Shown: piece by piece, positions 24,327 to 33,973 of the stretch
How the letters are laid out: the number at the start of each line of letters is the position of its first letter
How positions within the stretch are numbered: the stretch's first letter is position 1
From: Phil1 sp964487565
Lineage (GTDB): Bacteria; Bacillota; Clostridia; Christensenellales; CAG-138
Direction: 5' to 3'
NCBI GenBank assembly: GCA_964487565.1
Contig: CAZARN010000003.1
Coordinates: forward strand, 1-64,000
DNA: 64,000 nucleotides
Translations under genes and position numbers: made by a program
Notes under the pieces: generated by a model
What the model was told of the DNA's origin: nothing
The model's input: the letters and a program-made list of their open reading frames with translations, nothing else
Databases searched by the model: none

Positions 24327-24790
24327 CTGAGATCATCCAGCTTGTCACGGCCCTCGCGGGCTCCTTCGGCTTCGCGCTGCTTCTCAACGTGCGCGGAATA
24401 AAGCTTATTCCGGCAAGCGTCGGCGGCCTTTTTGCATGGGGCGTATATCTTTTTGTGTTTGCCCTGACAGGGAGCGAGCATATGTCATGCTTCATCGCTG
24501 CGATGAGCCTTGCGCTTTATGCGGAGCTGATGTCGATCGCGATGAAAGCCCCCGCAACGCTTTTCCTCGTTTCCGCGGCGATACCGCTCATCCCGGGCTC
24601 CCTGCTCTACGCAACGGCGCGCTGCCTTGTGATGGGCGACTACGCGGGGTTTCTTTCAAACGGGCAGAACACCCTCATCACGGCCGCGGCGATATCCATC
24701 GGAATGCTTGTGATGATCTCACTTTTCAGCCTTGTGCGCAAGACCGTCGAGAAATTCAAGCTGCTCGTGGCATACCGCCGCAGGCGTTAA
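24323..24790 (+). CDS. Threonine/serine exporter family protein, ThrE C-terminal half (YjjB-like)
   Basis: A 155-residue DUF3815 membrane protein with four to five hydrophobic segments; the segment AAIPLIPGSLLYATARCLVMGD at about 91-112 is shortened here for reading as IPLIPGSLLY and is diagnostic for the family. It starts with GTG inside the stop of the YjjP-like gene (GTGA overlap) with GGGAGG upstream, so the two are translated together as subunits of one exporter. Confidence 0.9.
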   Translation: MTEIIQLVTALAGSFGFALLLNVRGIKLIPASVGGLFAWGVYLFVFALTGSEHMSCFIAAMSLALYAELMSIAMKAPATLFLVSAAIPLIPGSLLYATARCLVMGDYAGFLSNGQNTLITAAAISIGMLVMISLFSLVRKTVEKFKLLVAYRRRR

Positions 24791-24795
24791 AGGCG

Positions 24796-25227
24796 TCATT
24801 CCACAGGTTTGACAGGCTGATACGTTCCGCGCGGATGCTGCGGCGGCCCGTATACGGATGAAAGCGACAGCGGCTGCGCGCCGACGTTTATCACGTTGTG
24901 CCACGTTCCCATGGGAACGAATATGCCGTCGCCGGCGATCACGCGCCTCCCTGCGTCGAGACGGTCCTTCGCGCGGCCGAAGCGTACAAGACCCGCGCCG
25001 CCTTCAACGCGGATATACTGATCGGTGTCCGGGTGCATCTCAAGGCCGATCTCACCCCGCACGGGAATGCTCATGAGCGTCATCTGGAGCTTTTTGCCGG
25101 TCCAGACCGCCGCGCGGTAAGCCGTGTTGCGGTTCGCGGCGGCGGCAACGTTGAATATATACGGCTCGGGCCCGTGATCTTTCACAGGCGGCTCCGCGCC
25201 TTTTTTTATGTCGTTATTGTTGTTCAT
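24796..25227 (-). CDS. Cupin domain protein
   Basis: A 143-residue single-domain cupin. Motif 1 is readable as GEIGLEMHPDTDQYIRVEGG at about 59-78 (metal ligands His, Gln/Glu-like) and motif 2 as DGIFVPMGTWHNVINVG at about 102-118 with the second His. Such proteins near mannose-6-phosphate isomerase or regulatory cupins bind a metal and often a sugar or small acid; no substrate can be given. Start 25227 follows GGGGGTGAAG; a longer frame to 25284 lacks a site. Converges on the exporter genes with five bases between stops. Confidence 0.85.
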   Translation of the reverse strand: MNNNNDIKKGAEPPVKDHGPEPYIFNVAAAANRNTAYRAAVWTGKKLQMTLMSIPVRGEIGLEMHPDTDQYIRVEGGAGLVRFGRAKDRLDAGRRVIAGDGIFVPMGTWHNVINVGAQPLSLSSVYGPPQHPRGTYQPVKPVE

Positions 25228-25309
25228 TTTCTTCACCCCCGGTTTTGCTGGTATATAATATGCTTCGCGGCGGGATCCGGCCACAGAGCGGGGAAGAGAA
25301 AAAACAACG

Positions 25310-25335
25310 CAAAAAAAGCGGCTTAAAGCCGCTTT
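25310..25335 (-). terminator. Rho-independent terminator of the DUF1540 gene
   Basis: AAAGCGGC and GCCGCTTT form the stem; on the minus strand the run of A at 25310-25317 becomes a T-run. It lies 20 bases after the DUF1540 stop codon. Confidence 0.85.
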
Positions 25336-25354
25336 CTTGATGCGTCAGATCAGC

Positions 25355-25531
25355 TTATGAGCGGCATTTATAGCTCGCGCAGAGGCTCTCGTCGCATGCT
25401 TCGCCGGTGTGGCAGCCGCACATGGGTTCAATCTCCACCCTTGTAAGGGTGCAGTCGCAGCCGCTCTGATTGTGCTGGCAGCTTGTCACCTTGCAGCCAA
25501 TGGTTTGGTTTCCTGCTTTGGATCCGGACAT
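25355..25531 (-). CDS. Small Cys-rich DUF1540 domain protein
   Basis: A 58-residue protein that begins MSGSKAGNQTIGCKVTSCQ and contains ten cysteines, in the pattern I-x-C-x-V-x-x-C-x-x-N-x-x-x-x-C characteristic of DUF1540, a short domain common in spore-forming Clostridia and probably metal- or disulfide-stabilised. Its role is unknown. A strong AAGGAGG stands eight bases before the ATG and a terminator follows, so it is a well-formed single gene despite its size. The second half (MCGCHTGEACDESLCASYKC) adds more Cys pairs than the minimal domain. Confidence 0.88.
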   Translation of the reverse strand: MSGSKAGNQTIGCKVTSCQHNQSGCDCTLTRVEIEPMCGCHTGEACDESLCASYKCRS

Positions 25532-25599
25532 TTTTGCAAATCCTCCTTTTCATCGGTCGGGAATAGTTTGCGCCGTGAGGCGAGGATTATGCGGATCTC

Positions 25600-26577
25600 T
25601 CAAAAGCTTTGGGCGGAAAGCCAAAGGCATATTTCTTCCTTTTGAGCCATATTTTCGCATTCAAGCGAAGAGATGCGCGAGGCGAGCGCGCGGGCGTCGA
25701 AGTGCGCGCCCTCGAGCGCGGGCGCGATGCGGCCGATGAACGCCTCGTCCATCGCGTCCGAAAAAACAAATGCGCGGCTGACAAGCCCGTTTTGCGCGTC
25801 GAGCATAAGCTCGATGCCGCCGAAGGAGAAGCGCGTCTCAAGCCTAAGAGCGCATTCGGGCGATGCGCCCATGCGCCATTCCCATGAAGCGTGCTTTTCC
25901 GTGAGCGCGCGAAGCTCATCCCCGGGCAGCCCCTCGAGACCCCCGCGTTCAAACTCGCCGTATTCCTCAAAAAAAGCGGCGGCAAGCGCGTCGCGAAGGG
26001 CGCGTATCGTGACGCGGGGCGAAAGCTCGGCAAGGTTGCATACCCTTGCGCGCACGCTCTTGACGCCCTTGGCGCTGAGCTTTTCCTTTGACGGCGCAAG
26101 ATAACGCGCGAGCTTTTCCATATCGGCGCAAACGAGCAGCGTGCCGTGCTGCATGGCGGTCGTTTTTGTGAAGCGGAAGGCGTTGCCGGAAAATTTGGCG
26201 CCTCCCGCGGCAACGATGTCGTTTCTGCCGGTGAATGAGGCTTCAACGCCGAGCGCGCGCACGGCGCTGATGATGACCGAAGTCTGCCTTGAAAGATCAT
26301 AATCCTTTTTCGGGCAGATGAAGGTGAAGTTGAGGTTGCCAAGGTCGTGATACACGGCCCCGCCGCCGGTTGTGCGGCGCACGAGGATGCCGCCCTCCTC
26401 CTCAAGAAGCGACGTGCGGCATTCGCGCCAGGCGTTCTGGAAGCGGCCGACGACCACCGTGTTCGCGTTCTGCCAGAGATAAAGCGTCATGCCCTCGCCC
26501 TGACGGGAGAAAAGCAGCTCCTCCGCGGCAAGGTTCCCGCGCGGATCAAATGAATCTGAAAAAACAAGCTTATTCAT
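25600..26577 (-). CDS. lplA: Lipoate--protein ligase
   Basis: A 325-residue BPL/LplA family enzyme. Conserved motifs are WQNANTVVVGRFQNAW at about 35-50, RRTTGGGAVYHDLGNLNFTF at about 67-86 (nucleotide and lipoate binding) and GRNDIVAAGGAKFSGNAFRF with the catalytic Lys. It activates lipoate with ATP and transfers it to a lysine of a lipoyl-domain protein such as GcvH or a 2-oxo-acid dehydrogenase E2. The C-terminal 80 residues are the LplA accessory domain. No lipoyl-protein gene is nearby. The ATG is only one base from GGAG, a tight but usable site. Confidence 0.93.
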   Translation of the reverse strand: MNKLVFSDSFDPRGNLAAEELLFSRQGEGMTLYLWQNANTVVVGRFQNAWRECRTSLLEEEGGILVRRTTGGGAVYHDLGNLNFTFICPKKDYDLSRQTSVIISAVRALGVEASFTGRNDIVAAGGAKFSGNAFRFTKTTAMQHGTLLVCADMEKLARYLAPSKEKLSAKGVKSVRARVCNLAELSPRVTIRALRDALAAAFFEEYGEFERGGLEGLPGDELRALTEKHASWEWRMGASPECALRLETRFSFGGIELMLDAQNGLVSRAFVFSDAMDEAFIGRIAPALEGAHFDARALASRISSLECENMAQKEEICLWLSAQSF

Positions 26578-26687
26578 GCTCCAATATTACTATTTGCACC
26601 GGCCGTATGCAATATTTAACTACCAATCCCGCGCGCTATGGGGTAGAATAACCGTAATGAGAACGTATTCGTTCAAGGAGGATGAGT

Positions 26688-28589
26688 ATGGGAGCATATC
26701 TTGACGATAACGAACTTTATCTTTTCAACGAGGGCAAGAACTGTTATTCATATCTTTCGCTCGGGTGCCATCGCGTAAAAATGCCGGAGGGCTATTATGC
26801 TTTCCGTTTCGCCGTGTGGGCGCCGGAGGCGCGGGCGGTCAGCGTGGTCGGCTCCTTCAACGAATGGAACATATACGCGGATGAAATGAAACCGTGCGGC
26901 ACGACGGGCGTCTGGCAGGCGCATGTCGGCGAGGATATCGCCCATCACGGCGACATATATAAATTCGCGATACTCACGCGCACGGGTGAAATGATATATA
27001 AGGCGGATCCGTTCGCGTTTTACAGCGAAAAAAGGCCGGAGACCGCCTCCGTCATATGGGCGCCGGAGCATGATTTCATCTGGACGGACGACGTGCATAT
27101 GCGGCGGCGCAAAGCGCCGCAAAGGCCGGTGCATGAGGCGCCGATGAGCATATATGAGGTGCATCTGGGCTCGTGGAAGGCGGGGCTTGATTATGAACAG
27201 CTCGCCGCCGAGCTTGTGGATTATGTCGTCGACATGGGCTATACGCATATCGAGCTTATGCCCGTTTCCGAATATCCGCTCGACGACAGCTGGGGCTATC
27301 AGGTGACGGGATATTATTCGATAACCTCGCGCTACGGCACGCCGGACGGGTTCAAATGCCTCGTCAACGCCTGTCACAGGGCGGGCATAGGGGTGCTGCT
27401 GGACTGGGTGCCGGCGCATTTCACGCGGGATGCGCACGGCCTTCGCCGCTTTGACGGCAGCGCGCTTTACGAGTCCGCCGACCCGCGCCGGGGCGAGCAG
27501 CCGCAGTGGGGAACGATGCTTTTCAATTTTGAGCGCAGCGAGGTGAGGAGTTTCCTCATGTCCAATGCGGTCTATTTCCTGAAGGAATTTCACATCGACG
27601 GTCTGCGCGTGGACGCGGTGAGCTGTATCCTCTATCTCGATTACGGCAAACAGGATGGCGAGTGGACGCCAAACGATCAGGGCGGGCGCGAAAACCTTGC
27701 AGCGATAGACTTCTTCAGGGAGCTTTCGGGTTGCGTCGGGCGCGAATGCCCGGGCGCGATGCTCATCGCAGAGGAAAGCACGGCTTTCCCGCTTGTCACG
27801 GCTCCGCCGGAGGACGGCGGCCTCGGCTTCAATTTCAAATGGAACATGGGCTGGATGAACGATACGCTCGCCTATTGCAAGCTGGACAGCTATTTCCGCA
27901 AATTCAACCATGAAAAGCTGACGTTTTCCATGTGCTATGCGTTTTCTGAAAACTACATTCTGCCGTTTTCACATGACGAGGTGGTGCATCTTAAAAATTC
28001 GCTCATCGGGCGTTTTCCCGGCACCTATGACGAGATGTTCGCCCAGCTTCGGCTGATCTATATGTATCAGTACGCGCATCCGGGCAAAAAGCTGCTTTTC
28101 ATGGGCGGCGAATTCGGTCAGTTTTCGGAATGGAATTTTCGTCAGTCGCTTGACTGGATGTTGCTTGAATATTCGCACCACGCCGCGCTGCGCGAGTTTG
28201 TAAAAGCGCTGAACCGCTTTTATACGCACGAGCCCGCCCTTTACGAGCGGGACGACGGCTGGGCGGGGTTTGAATGGCGCGCGGTGGACGACGCCGCGCA
28301 CAGCGTGCTCGCCTTCGACAGGAGGGATGCTTCGGGACGGGAGCTGCTTTGCGTGTTCAATTTCACGCCCGTTGCGCACGGCGCGTATCCTGTGGAGCTT
28401 CCGTATAAGGCGCGTTTTTCGCGCGCGATGTCGAGCATCGAAGGGCCTGAAAAACACATCGAAACGCGCGACGGCGAAAACGGCTGCACGGCGCTGATCC
28501 CGCTCGGCCCGTATGAGGCGGCGTATTACTTTACGGATATTGAAGCGTGTTCGACGCGCAATGATAAAAAAGGAGGAGAAAGCCGATGA
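26688..28589 (+). CDS. glgB: 1,4-alpha-glucan branching enzyme
   Basis: A 633-residue GH13 enzyme that forms alpha-1,6 branches in glycogen. N-terminal CBM48 (FRFAVWAPEARAVSVVGSFNEW at about 42-63, here split by reading), then the catalytic barrel: DWVPAHF, GLRVDAVSC with the nucleophile Asp, EEST with the acid/base Glu, and SHDEVVH. First gene of the glycogen operon; AAGGAGG at 26675-26681 favours the second ATG at 26688. Its TGA overlaps the glgC start by four bases. Confidence 0.96.
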   Translation: MGAYLDDNELYLFNEGKNCYSYLSLGCHRVKMPEGYYAFRFAVWAPEARAVSVVGSFNEWNIYADEMKPCGTTGVWQAHVGEDIAHHGDIYKFAILTRTGEMIYKADPFAFYSEKRPETASVIWAPEHDFIWTDDVHMRRRKAPQRPVHEAPMSIYEVHLGSWKAGLDYEQLAAELVDYVVDMGYTHIELMPVSEYPLDDSWGYQVTGYYSITSRYGTPDGFKCLVNACHRAGIGVLLDWVPAHFTRDAHGLRRFDGSALYESADPRRGEQPQWGTMLFNFERSEVRSFLMSNAVYFLKEFHIDGLRVDAVSCILYLDYGKQDGEWTPNDQGGRENLAAIDFFRELSGCVGRECPGAMLIAEESTAFPLVTAPPEDGGLGFNFKWNMGWMNDTLAYCKLDSYFRKFNHEKLTFSMCYAFSENYILPFSHDEVVHLKNSLIGRFPGTYDEMFAQLRLIYMYQYAHPGKKLLFMGGEFGQFSEWNFRQSLDWMLLEYSHHAALREFVKALNRFYTHEPALYERDDGWAGFEWRAVDDAAHSVLAFDRRDASGRELLCVFNFTPVAHGAYPVELPYKARFSRAMSSIEGPEKHIETRDGENGCTALIPLGPYEAAYYFTDIEACSTRNDKKGGESR

Positions 28590-29824
28590 TCAAGAAACGC
28601 ATGATCGCCATGCTGCTTGCGGGCGGTCAGGGCACGCGCCTTGGCGTGCTGACGAACAGGACGGCGAAACCGGCGGTGCCGTTCGGGGGAAAATACAGGA
28701 TAATCGACTTTCCGCTTTCAAACTGCGTGAACTCCGACATAGACACGGTCGGCGTGCTCACGCAGTATGAGCCTCTGGAACTCAACGGTTATCTCGGCAA
28801 CGGCAGCGCGTGGGATCTGGACAGGAACTCGGGCGGCGTATACGTGCTCCCGCCGTATATGAAGGGCCGCGGGGGCGAGTGGTATTCGGGCACGGCGAAC
28901 GCCATATATCAGAACTTCGCTTTTATCGACAGATATTCGCCCGAATATGTGCTCATCCTCTCCGGCGACCATATATACAAGATGGATTACGCGGCGATGT
29001 TGAAGCTCCACATCCAAAAAGCCGCCGACGTCACCATCGCGGTGCTCGAGGTGCCGCTTCAGGAAGCGCACCGCTTTGGCATAATGAAAACGGACGAGGA
29101 CGGAATGATAACCGAATTCGCGGAAAAGCCCAAAAAGCCCACAAGCAACAAGGCTTCCATGGGCATTTATATCTTCAGCACGGAGATACTGCGCAAATAC
29201 CTCGAGGAGGATGACCGGAAGGCCTCGTCGAGCCACGATTTCGGAAAGAACGTGATCCCGAAGCTTCTCCTCGACGGCAAACGGCTGGCCGCATATCCCT
29301 TCCGCGGATACTGGAAGGATGTGGGGACGGTGCAGAGCCTTTGGGAGGCGAACATGGATCTTATCGGCGACAGGGCCAAGCTCGACCTCAACGACAGGGA
29401 CTGGCGCATATACAGCCGAAGCCCGATAATGCCGGCGCATTATATCGGCAGGGAAGCCTTTGTGGAAAACGCGATAATCAGCGAGGGCTGCGAGATCGAG
29501 GGCAGCGTGCGGGGCAGCGTGCTGTTCACGGGCGTGAAGATCGGGAAAAACGCGGTGGTGGAAAACTCCGTGATCATGCCCGGGGCCGTGATCGGCGAGG
29601 GCGCAAAGGTGATCAAGGCGATACTGGGCGAGGACTCGCGCGTGGGCCGCGGGGCCGTGATCGGCGCCGAGTGCGAGGCGGACGATCCGCCCTATGACAC
29701 ATCCCTCACGGGCGACATAACCCTTGTCGCCAACGAAACGAGCATTGCCCCGCTTGCGCATGTTCCGGCGGGCATGATCGTGAACAACGATTATACGGGA
29801 GAGGGGGACGGCGAAAATGACTGA
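28586..29824 (+). CDS. glgC: Glucose-1-phosphate adenylyltransferase, catalytic subunit
   Basis: A 412-residue ADP-glucose pyrophosphorylase. The nucleotide-binding AGGQGTRLGVLTNRTAKPAV stretch begins at about residue 11 (G-G-x-G-T-R-L), with PFGGKYRIIDFPLSN after it, the SGDHIYKMDY metal-binding motif at about 128-137, and a C-terminal left-handed beta-helix of hexapeptide repeats. It makes ADP-glucose for glycogen synthesis. ATGA overlap with glgB and eight-base overlap with glgD indicate strict co-translation. The catalytic motifs look intact. Confidence 0.97.
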   Translation: MIKKRMIAMLLAGGQGTRLGVLTNRTAKPAVPFGGKYRIIDFPLSNCVNSDIDTVGVLTQYEPLELNGYLGNGSAWDLDRNSGGVYVLPPYMKGRGGEWYSGTANAIYQNFAFIDRYSPEYVLILSGDHIYKMDYAAMLKLHIQKAADVTIAVLEVPLQEAHRFGIMKTDEDGMITEFAEKPKKPTSNKASMGIYIFSTEILRKYLEEDDRKASSSHDFGKNVIPKLLLDGKRLAAYPFRGYWKDVGTVQSLWEANMDLIGDRAKLDLNDRDWRIYSRSPIMPAHYIGREAFVENAIISEGCEIEGSVRGSVLFTGVKIGKNAVVENSVIMPGAVIGEGAKVIKAILGEDSRVGRGAVIGAECEADDPPYDTSLTGDITLVANETSIAPLAHVPAGMIVNNDYTGEGDGEND

Positions 29825-30941
29825 CAACGCATTCGGCCTCATATACACGGGCGAAGCGAACCTGCAGCTTCGCGACCTCACCTATTCGCGCTCCGTCGCG
29901 GCGGTGCCCTTCGGCGGACGCTACCGCTGCATTGATTTCATCCTCAGCAATCTCGTCAACACGGGGATCGACAACGTGGGCGTGATAACGCAGAAAAACT
30001 ATCACTCCCTCATGGATCATCTGGGCTCCGGCAAGGAATGGGATCTGCACAGGAAGCGGGACGGCCTTTTCATATTGCCGCCGTTTGTCACACGGGACAA
30101 CACCGGCATATACCGCGGCACGGTGGATGCGATACGCTCCGTCATGGGCTATATCAGGCGCAGCTCGCAGCGCTACGTCGTGCTCACCGGCAGCCATACG
30201 ATATACAACACCACTTATTCCGATATGATCGCGCAGCATATCGCCACAGGCGCGGATATCACCATAATGTATAACGAGACGCCCCCGTTCGATCCCGAGG
30301 ATCAGTTTGACGATCTTCGCCTCACACTCGACGAAAACTCGAGGGTGCGCGACCTTACGATCGATCCGTACAGGCCCATAACCGAGAACGCGAGCTGCGA
30401 CGCCTTCGTGATGGAAAAGACGCTTTTGGAGTACCTCATCGAGGAGGCGGCGGCGCATGCCCTCACGGATTTCGTGCGCGACGTGCTGGTGAAAAACGTC
30501 GGCACGCTCAAGCTTTACGGCTGGCGCTACGGCGGATATGTGGCGCGGATGAATTCGCTTTCAAGCTATTTCAAACACAATATGGATGTGCTCGAGGGCG
30601 ATGTGCGCGCGGACCTTTTCAACGCCCAGCACCCGATATACACAAAGGTCAAGGACGAAGCCCCAGCCGCATACGGCCCGGACGGGCGGGTGCGCAACAG
30701 CCTCGTCGCGGACGGCTGCATCGTTGAGGGCAGCATTGAAAACTGCGTGCTTTTCCGCGGCGTGCATGTGGGCGCGATGAGCAGGCTTCGCAACTGCATC
30801 ATCATGCAGGCGGCCGACATAAGGGAAAACTGCGAGCTTGATTACGTTGTGCTCGACAAGGGCGTGAACGTGCGCAGCGGGCGCAAGCTCGCCGGATATG
30901 ACAGCTTTCCTGTCATCATCAGAAAGGGCAGTACGATATGA
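29817..30941 (+). CDS. glgD: GlgD, regulatory paralogue of ADP-glucose pyrophosphorylase
   Basis: A 374-residue relative of GlgC. It has the fold markers VPFGGRYRCIDFILSN at about 30-45 and TGSHTIYNTTYSDM, but the GGxGTRL nucleotide loop of GlgC is replaced at the N-terminus by a divergent AFGLIYTGEANLQL, as in known GlgD proteins. In Firmicutes GlgC and GlgD form a hetero-oligomer in which GlgD raises activity of GlgC and little or no activity resides in GlgD. Overlaps both neighbours by a few bases. Confidence 0.96.
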   Translation: MTDNAFGLIYTGEANLQLRDLTYSRSVAAVPFGGRYRCIDFILSNLVNTGIDNVGVITQKNYHSLMDHLGSGKEWDLHRKRDGLFILPPFVTRDNTGIYRGTVDAIRSVMGYIRRSSQRYVVLTGSHTIYNTTYSDMIAQHIATGADITIMYNETPPFDPEDQFDDLRLTLDENSRVRDLTIDPYRPITENASCDAFVMEKTLLEYLIEEAAAHALTDFVRDVLVKNVGTLKLYGWRYGGYVARMNSLSSYFKHNMDVLEGDVRADLFNAQHPIYTKVKDEAPAAYGPDGRVRNSLVADGCIVEGSIENCVLFRGVHVGAMSRLRNCIIMQAADIRENCELDYVVLDKGVNVRSGRKLAGYDSFPVIIRKGSTI

Positions 30942-32395
30942 ATAAAAAATTACCTTCCGTCCTGTTTGCAGCAAGCGAATGCTCGCCGTTCGTCAAGACC
31001 GGCGGCCTTGCGGACGTGGCGGCCGCGCTCCCGCGGACGCTTGCGCGCGACGGCGCGGATGTGCGCGTGGTGCTGCCGTATTATGCGAAGATCAAACGCG
31101 AGTGGGGTGACAAGCTTTCCCATGTGTGCGATTTCCGCATAAAACTCGGCTGGCGGGAGCAGTTTTGCGGCGTGGAAACGCTCGACTATTCGGGCGTGAC
31201 CTATTATTTCATCGATAACGAGTATTATTTCGGCCGTGATTATATTTACGGCGTGTTCAACTGCGATGAGGCCGAGCGTTTCGGCTTCTTCTCCAAGGCG
31301 ATACTGGAGCTTATGCCCCGCATCGGTTTTTATCCGGATGTGCTGCATCTCAACGACTGGCAGACGGGCATGGCCGCGGCGCTGCTCAAAACGCAGTATG
31401 CGAAGATACCGGAGTATTCCGGCGTGAAGACCGTTTTCACCATACATAACCTGCGCTTTCAGGGCGTGTTCGATCGAGGCTTCGCCGATGAGCTGCTGAC
31501 CCTCGGCGATATCGCGTTCCGCACGGACGGCGTGGAGTATTACGGCTGCGTGAATTACATGAAGGGCGGCCTTTCCTTCGCGGACAGGATAAATACGGTC
31601 AGCCCCACATATGCCGCGGAGATACAGACCGCGTTTTTCGGGGAATCGCTCGACGGACTGCTGCGCGCGCGCTCGAAATCCCTGTACGGGATACTCAACG
31701 GCATAGATACGAAGGATTTTGATCCTTCGCGCGACAAGGCGCTGCCGGCAAATTTCAGCGCGGCGGACGTCGCGGGCAAAGCCTGCTGCAAGGCGGCGCT
31801 TCAAAGGGAGCTTGGCCTTGGCGTTGAGGCGGATACGCCGCTCGTCGCGATGGTGACGCGGCTCACCGGGCAGAAGGGGCTTGACCTTGTGGAGCGCGTG
31901 CTTGCGGAAATGATGCAGCAGGGGATCGAGCTTGTCGTGCTGGGTACGGGCGAGGCGCGCTACGAGGGGCTTTTCACATGGGCGCAATGGCGTTACGGCG
32001 GGCGCGTTGCCGCCTGTATCGAGTATAACGACGCCCTTGCACGGCGCATATACGCCGGGGCGGATATGTTCCTTATGCCGTCGCTTTTCGAGCCGTGCGG
32101 CCTCACGCAGATGATCGCCATGCGATACGGCGCGATACCCATCGTGCGTGAAACGGGCGGCCTTAAGGACAGCGTAAAGGCATATAACCGTTATGAGGAT
32201 TCGGGCAACGGTTTCTCATTCATGAATTACAACGCGCACGAGCTGCTTTATACCGTGCAGCACGCTGCCGCGTATTACAGGGAGGATAAACCCATGTGGG
32301 CGCGCCTCGTGCGCCGCGCGATGGAGACCGATTTCACCTGGCAGGAGCGCGCCGCGGAATACGAACGGCTGTATCTTGGCGCGATGAAGGGCTGA
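30938..32395 (+). CDS. glgA: Glycogen (starch) synthase
   Basis: A 485-residue GT5 glycosyltransferase using ADP-glucose. The N-terminal signature ECSPFVKTGGLADV (KTGGL at about 21-25) binds ADP-glucose; HLNDWQTGM is conserved at about 137-145; the C-terminal half has VTRLTGQKGLDL and the PSLFEPCGLTQMIAMRYG segment containing the catalytic Glu pair. ATGA overlap with glgD. Completes a B-C-D-A order; no phosphorylase (glgP) or debranching gene is present in the window. Confidence 0.97.
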   Translation: MNKKLPSVLFAASECSPFVKTGGLADVAAALPRTLARDGADVRVVLPYYAKIKREWGDKLSHVCDFRIKLGWREQFCGVETLDYSGVTYYFIDNEYYFGRDYIYGVFNCDEAERFGFFSKAILELMPRIGFYPDVLHLNDWQTGMAAALLKTQYAKIPEYSGVKTVFTIHNLRFQGVFDRGFADELLTLGDIAFRTDGVEYYGCVNYMKGGLSFADRINTVSPTYAAEIQTAFFGESLDGLLRARSKSLYGILNGIDTKDFDPSRDKALPANFSAADVAGKACCKAALQRELGLGVEADTPLVAMVTRLTGQKGLDLVERVLAEMMQQGIELVVLGTGEARYEGLFTWAQWRYGGRVAACIEYNDALARRIYAGADMFLMPSLFEPCGLTQMIAMRYGAIPIVRETGGLKDSVKAYNRYEDSGNGFSFMNYNAHELLYTVQHAAAYYREDKPMWARLVRRAMETDFTWQERAAEYERLYLGAMKG

Positions 32396-32425
32396 AAGCA
32401 TAACGCCCGCGCAGGAGGGGTTTGA

Positions 32426-33919
32426 ATGGCAAAGTATATAATGGCGCTTGACGCCGGGACCACGAGCAACCGCGCGATGCTGTTCACCCGCGACGGGCGC
32501 ATCGCAAGCGTCGCGCAAAATGAATTCAGGCAGATTTATCCGCAGCCCGGCTGGGTCGAGCATGATCCGATGGAGATATGGGCGACGCAGCTCGGCGTTG
32601 CGCGCGAGGCCATGGCAAGGGTCGACGCGAGGGCGGAGGATATCGCGGCCATAGGCATAACAAACCAGCGCGAAACGACCGTCGTTTGGGATAAAAGCAC
32701 GGGCGAACCCGTTTATAACGCGATCGTATGGCAGTGCCGCCGCACGGCGCAAATGTGCGACGCGCTGCGCGCGCGCGGCCTTGCGGACACGATCAGGGCA
32801 AAGACAGGCCTCATGCTCGACGCCTATTTTTCAGGCACAAAGCTCAAATGGATACTGGATCACGTTCCCGGCGTCCGTGAGCGCGCGAACCGCGGGGAGT
32901 TGCTTTTCGGCACCGTGGACACATGGCTCATATGGAAGCTCACGGGCGGCCGCGCCCACGTCACGGATTACTCAAACGCCTCGCGCACGATGCTTTTCAA
33001 CATCCATTCCCTTTGCTGGGATGACGAAATACTCAAGGAACTGGATATTCCCCGGGAAATGCTGCCGAAGGTAATGCCGTCAAGCTGCGTTTACGCGCTG
33101 ACGGACGCTTCGCTTTTCGGCGCGCAGATACCGATCGCCGGTGCGGCGGGGGATCAGCAGGCGGCGCTGTTCGGGCAGAGATGCTTCGCTTCGGGCGAAG
33201 CGAAAAACACATACGGCACGGGCTGCTTCATGCTCATGAACACGGGCGGAGCACCGGTCGCAAGCCGCAGCGGCCTCATAACCACGATCGCATGGGGATA
33301 CGGCGGAAAGATCGAGTACGCGCTTGAAGGCTCCGTCTTTGTTGCGGGCGCCGCGATACAGTGGCTGAGGGACGAGCTGCGCCTCATCGCAAAGGCGGAC
33401 GAATCTGAAAAGCTTGCCCTTGAGGTGGAGGACACAAACGGCTGTTATGTGGTGCCTGCGTTCGTGGGCCTCGGCGCGCCGTATTGGGATGCGTATGCGA
33501 GGGGCACGATAGTGGGCATAACCCGCGGCGTTTCACGCGCGCATATCGTGCGGGCGACGCTGGAATCGCTCGCGTATGAAACAAGCGACGTGCTGCGCGC
33601 CATGCAGGAGGATTCGGGCATAACGCTTGCCGCGCTCAAGGCGGACGGCGGCGCCTCTGCAAACGGCTTCCTGATGCAGTTCCAAAGCGATATAATAAAC
33701 GCGCCGGTGGTGCGGCCGGCCTGCGTTGAAACGACGGCGACGGGCGCGGCGTATCTTGCGGGGCTTGCAGTGGGCTTTTGGAAAAGCCGCGATGAGCTTG
33801 GCGCCGTCACGGGCGCTCCCGCTGTATTTCACCCGTCGATGGATGAAAAAACGCGCGCGGACAAGCTTTCGCACTGGAAACGCGCCGTGCGCTGCGCAAG
33901 GGCATGGGGCGAGGAGTGA
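32426..33919 (+). CDS. glpK: Glycerol kinase
   Basis: A 497-residue FGGY kinase. N-terminal ALDAGTTSNRAMLF (phosphate-binding), GITNQRETTVVWDKSTGEPV at about 76-95, the YSNASRTMLFNI glycerol-site segment and GDQQAALFGQ at about 240-249 are conserved. Product is sn-glycerol-3-phosphate, the substrate of the oxidoreductase encoded next. RBS AGGAGGGG. It follows glgA after 30 bases without a terminator, so glycogen and glycerol genes probably share a transcript. No GlpF facilitator gene is present. Confidence 0.96.
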   Translation: MAKYIMALDAGTTSNRAMLFTRDGRIASVAQNEFRQIYPQPGWVEHDPMEIWATQLGVAREAMARVDARAEDIAAIGITNQRETTVVWDKSTGEPVYNAIVWQCRRTAQMCDALRARGLADTIRAKTGLMLDAYFSGTKLKWILDHVPGVRERANRGELLFGTVDTWLIWKLTGGRAHVTDYSNASRTMLFNIHSLCWDDEILKELDIPREMLPKVMPSSCVYALTDASLFGAQIPIAGAAGDQQAALFGQRCFASGEAKNTYGTGCFMLMNTGGAPVASRSGLITTIAWGYGGKIEYALEGSVFVAGAAIQWLRDELRLIAKADESEKLALEVEDTNGCYVVPAFVGLGAPYWDAYARGTIVGITRGVSRAHIVRATLESLAYETSDVLRAMQEDSGITLAALKADGGASANGFLMQFQSDIINAPVVRPACVETTATGAAYLAGLAVGFWKSRDELGAVTGAPAVFHPSMDEKTRADKLSHWKRAVRCARAWGEE

Positions 33920-33973
33920 AGCGCGCCGCAATACAGGCATAATAATGAACACAAAACATAAAGGATGCGTCTG

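Noticed and set aside
26748..27911. A 387-codon open frame on the minus strand opposite glgB
   Set aside because: Composition typical of an antisense shadow; glgB motifs on the other strand are unmistakable. The same holds for the long minus-strand frames opposite glgC (28718-29881), the KdpD-like gene (18158-19330) and glgA (30950-31987).
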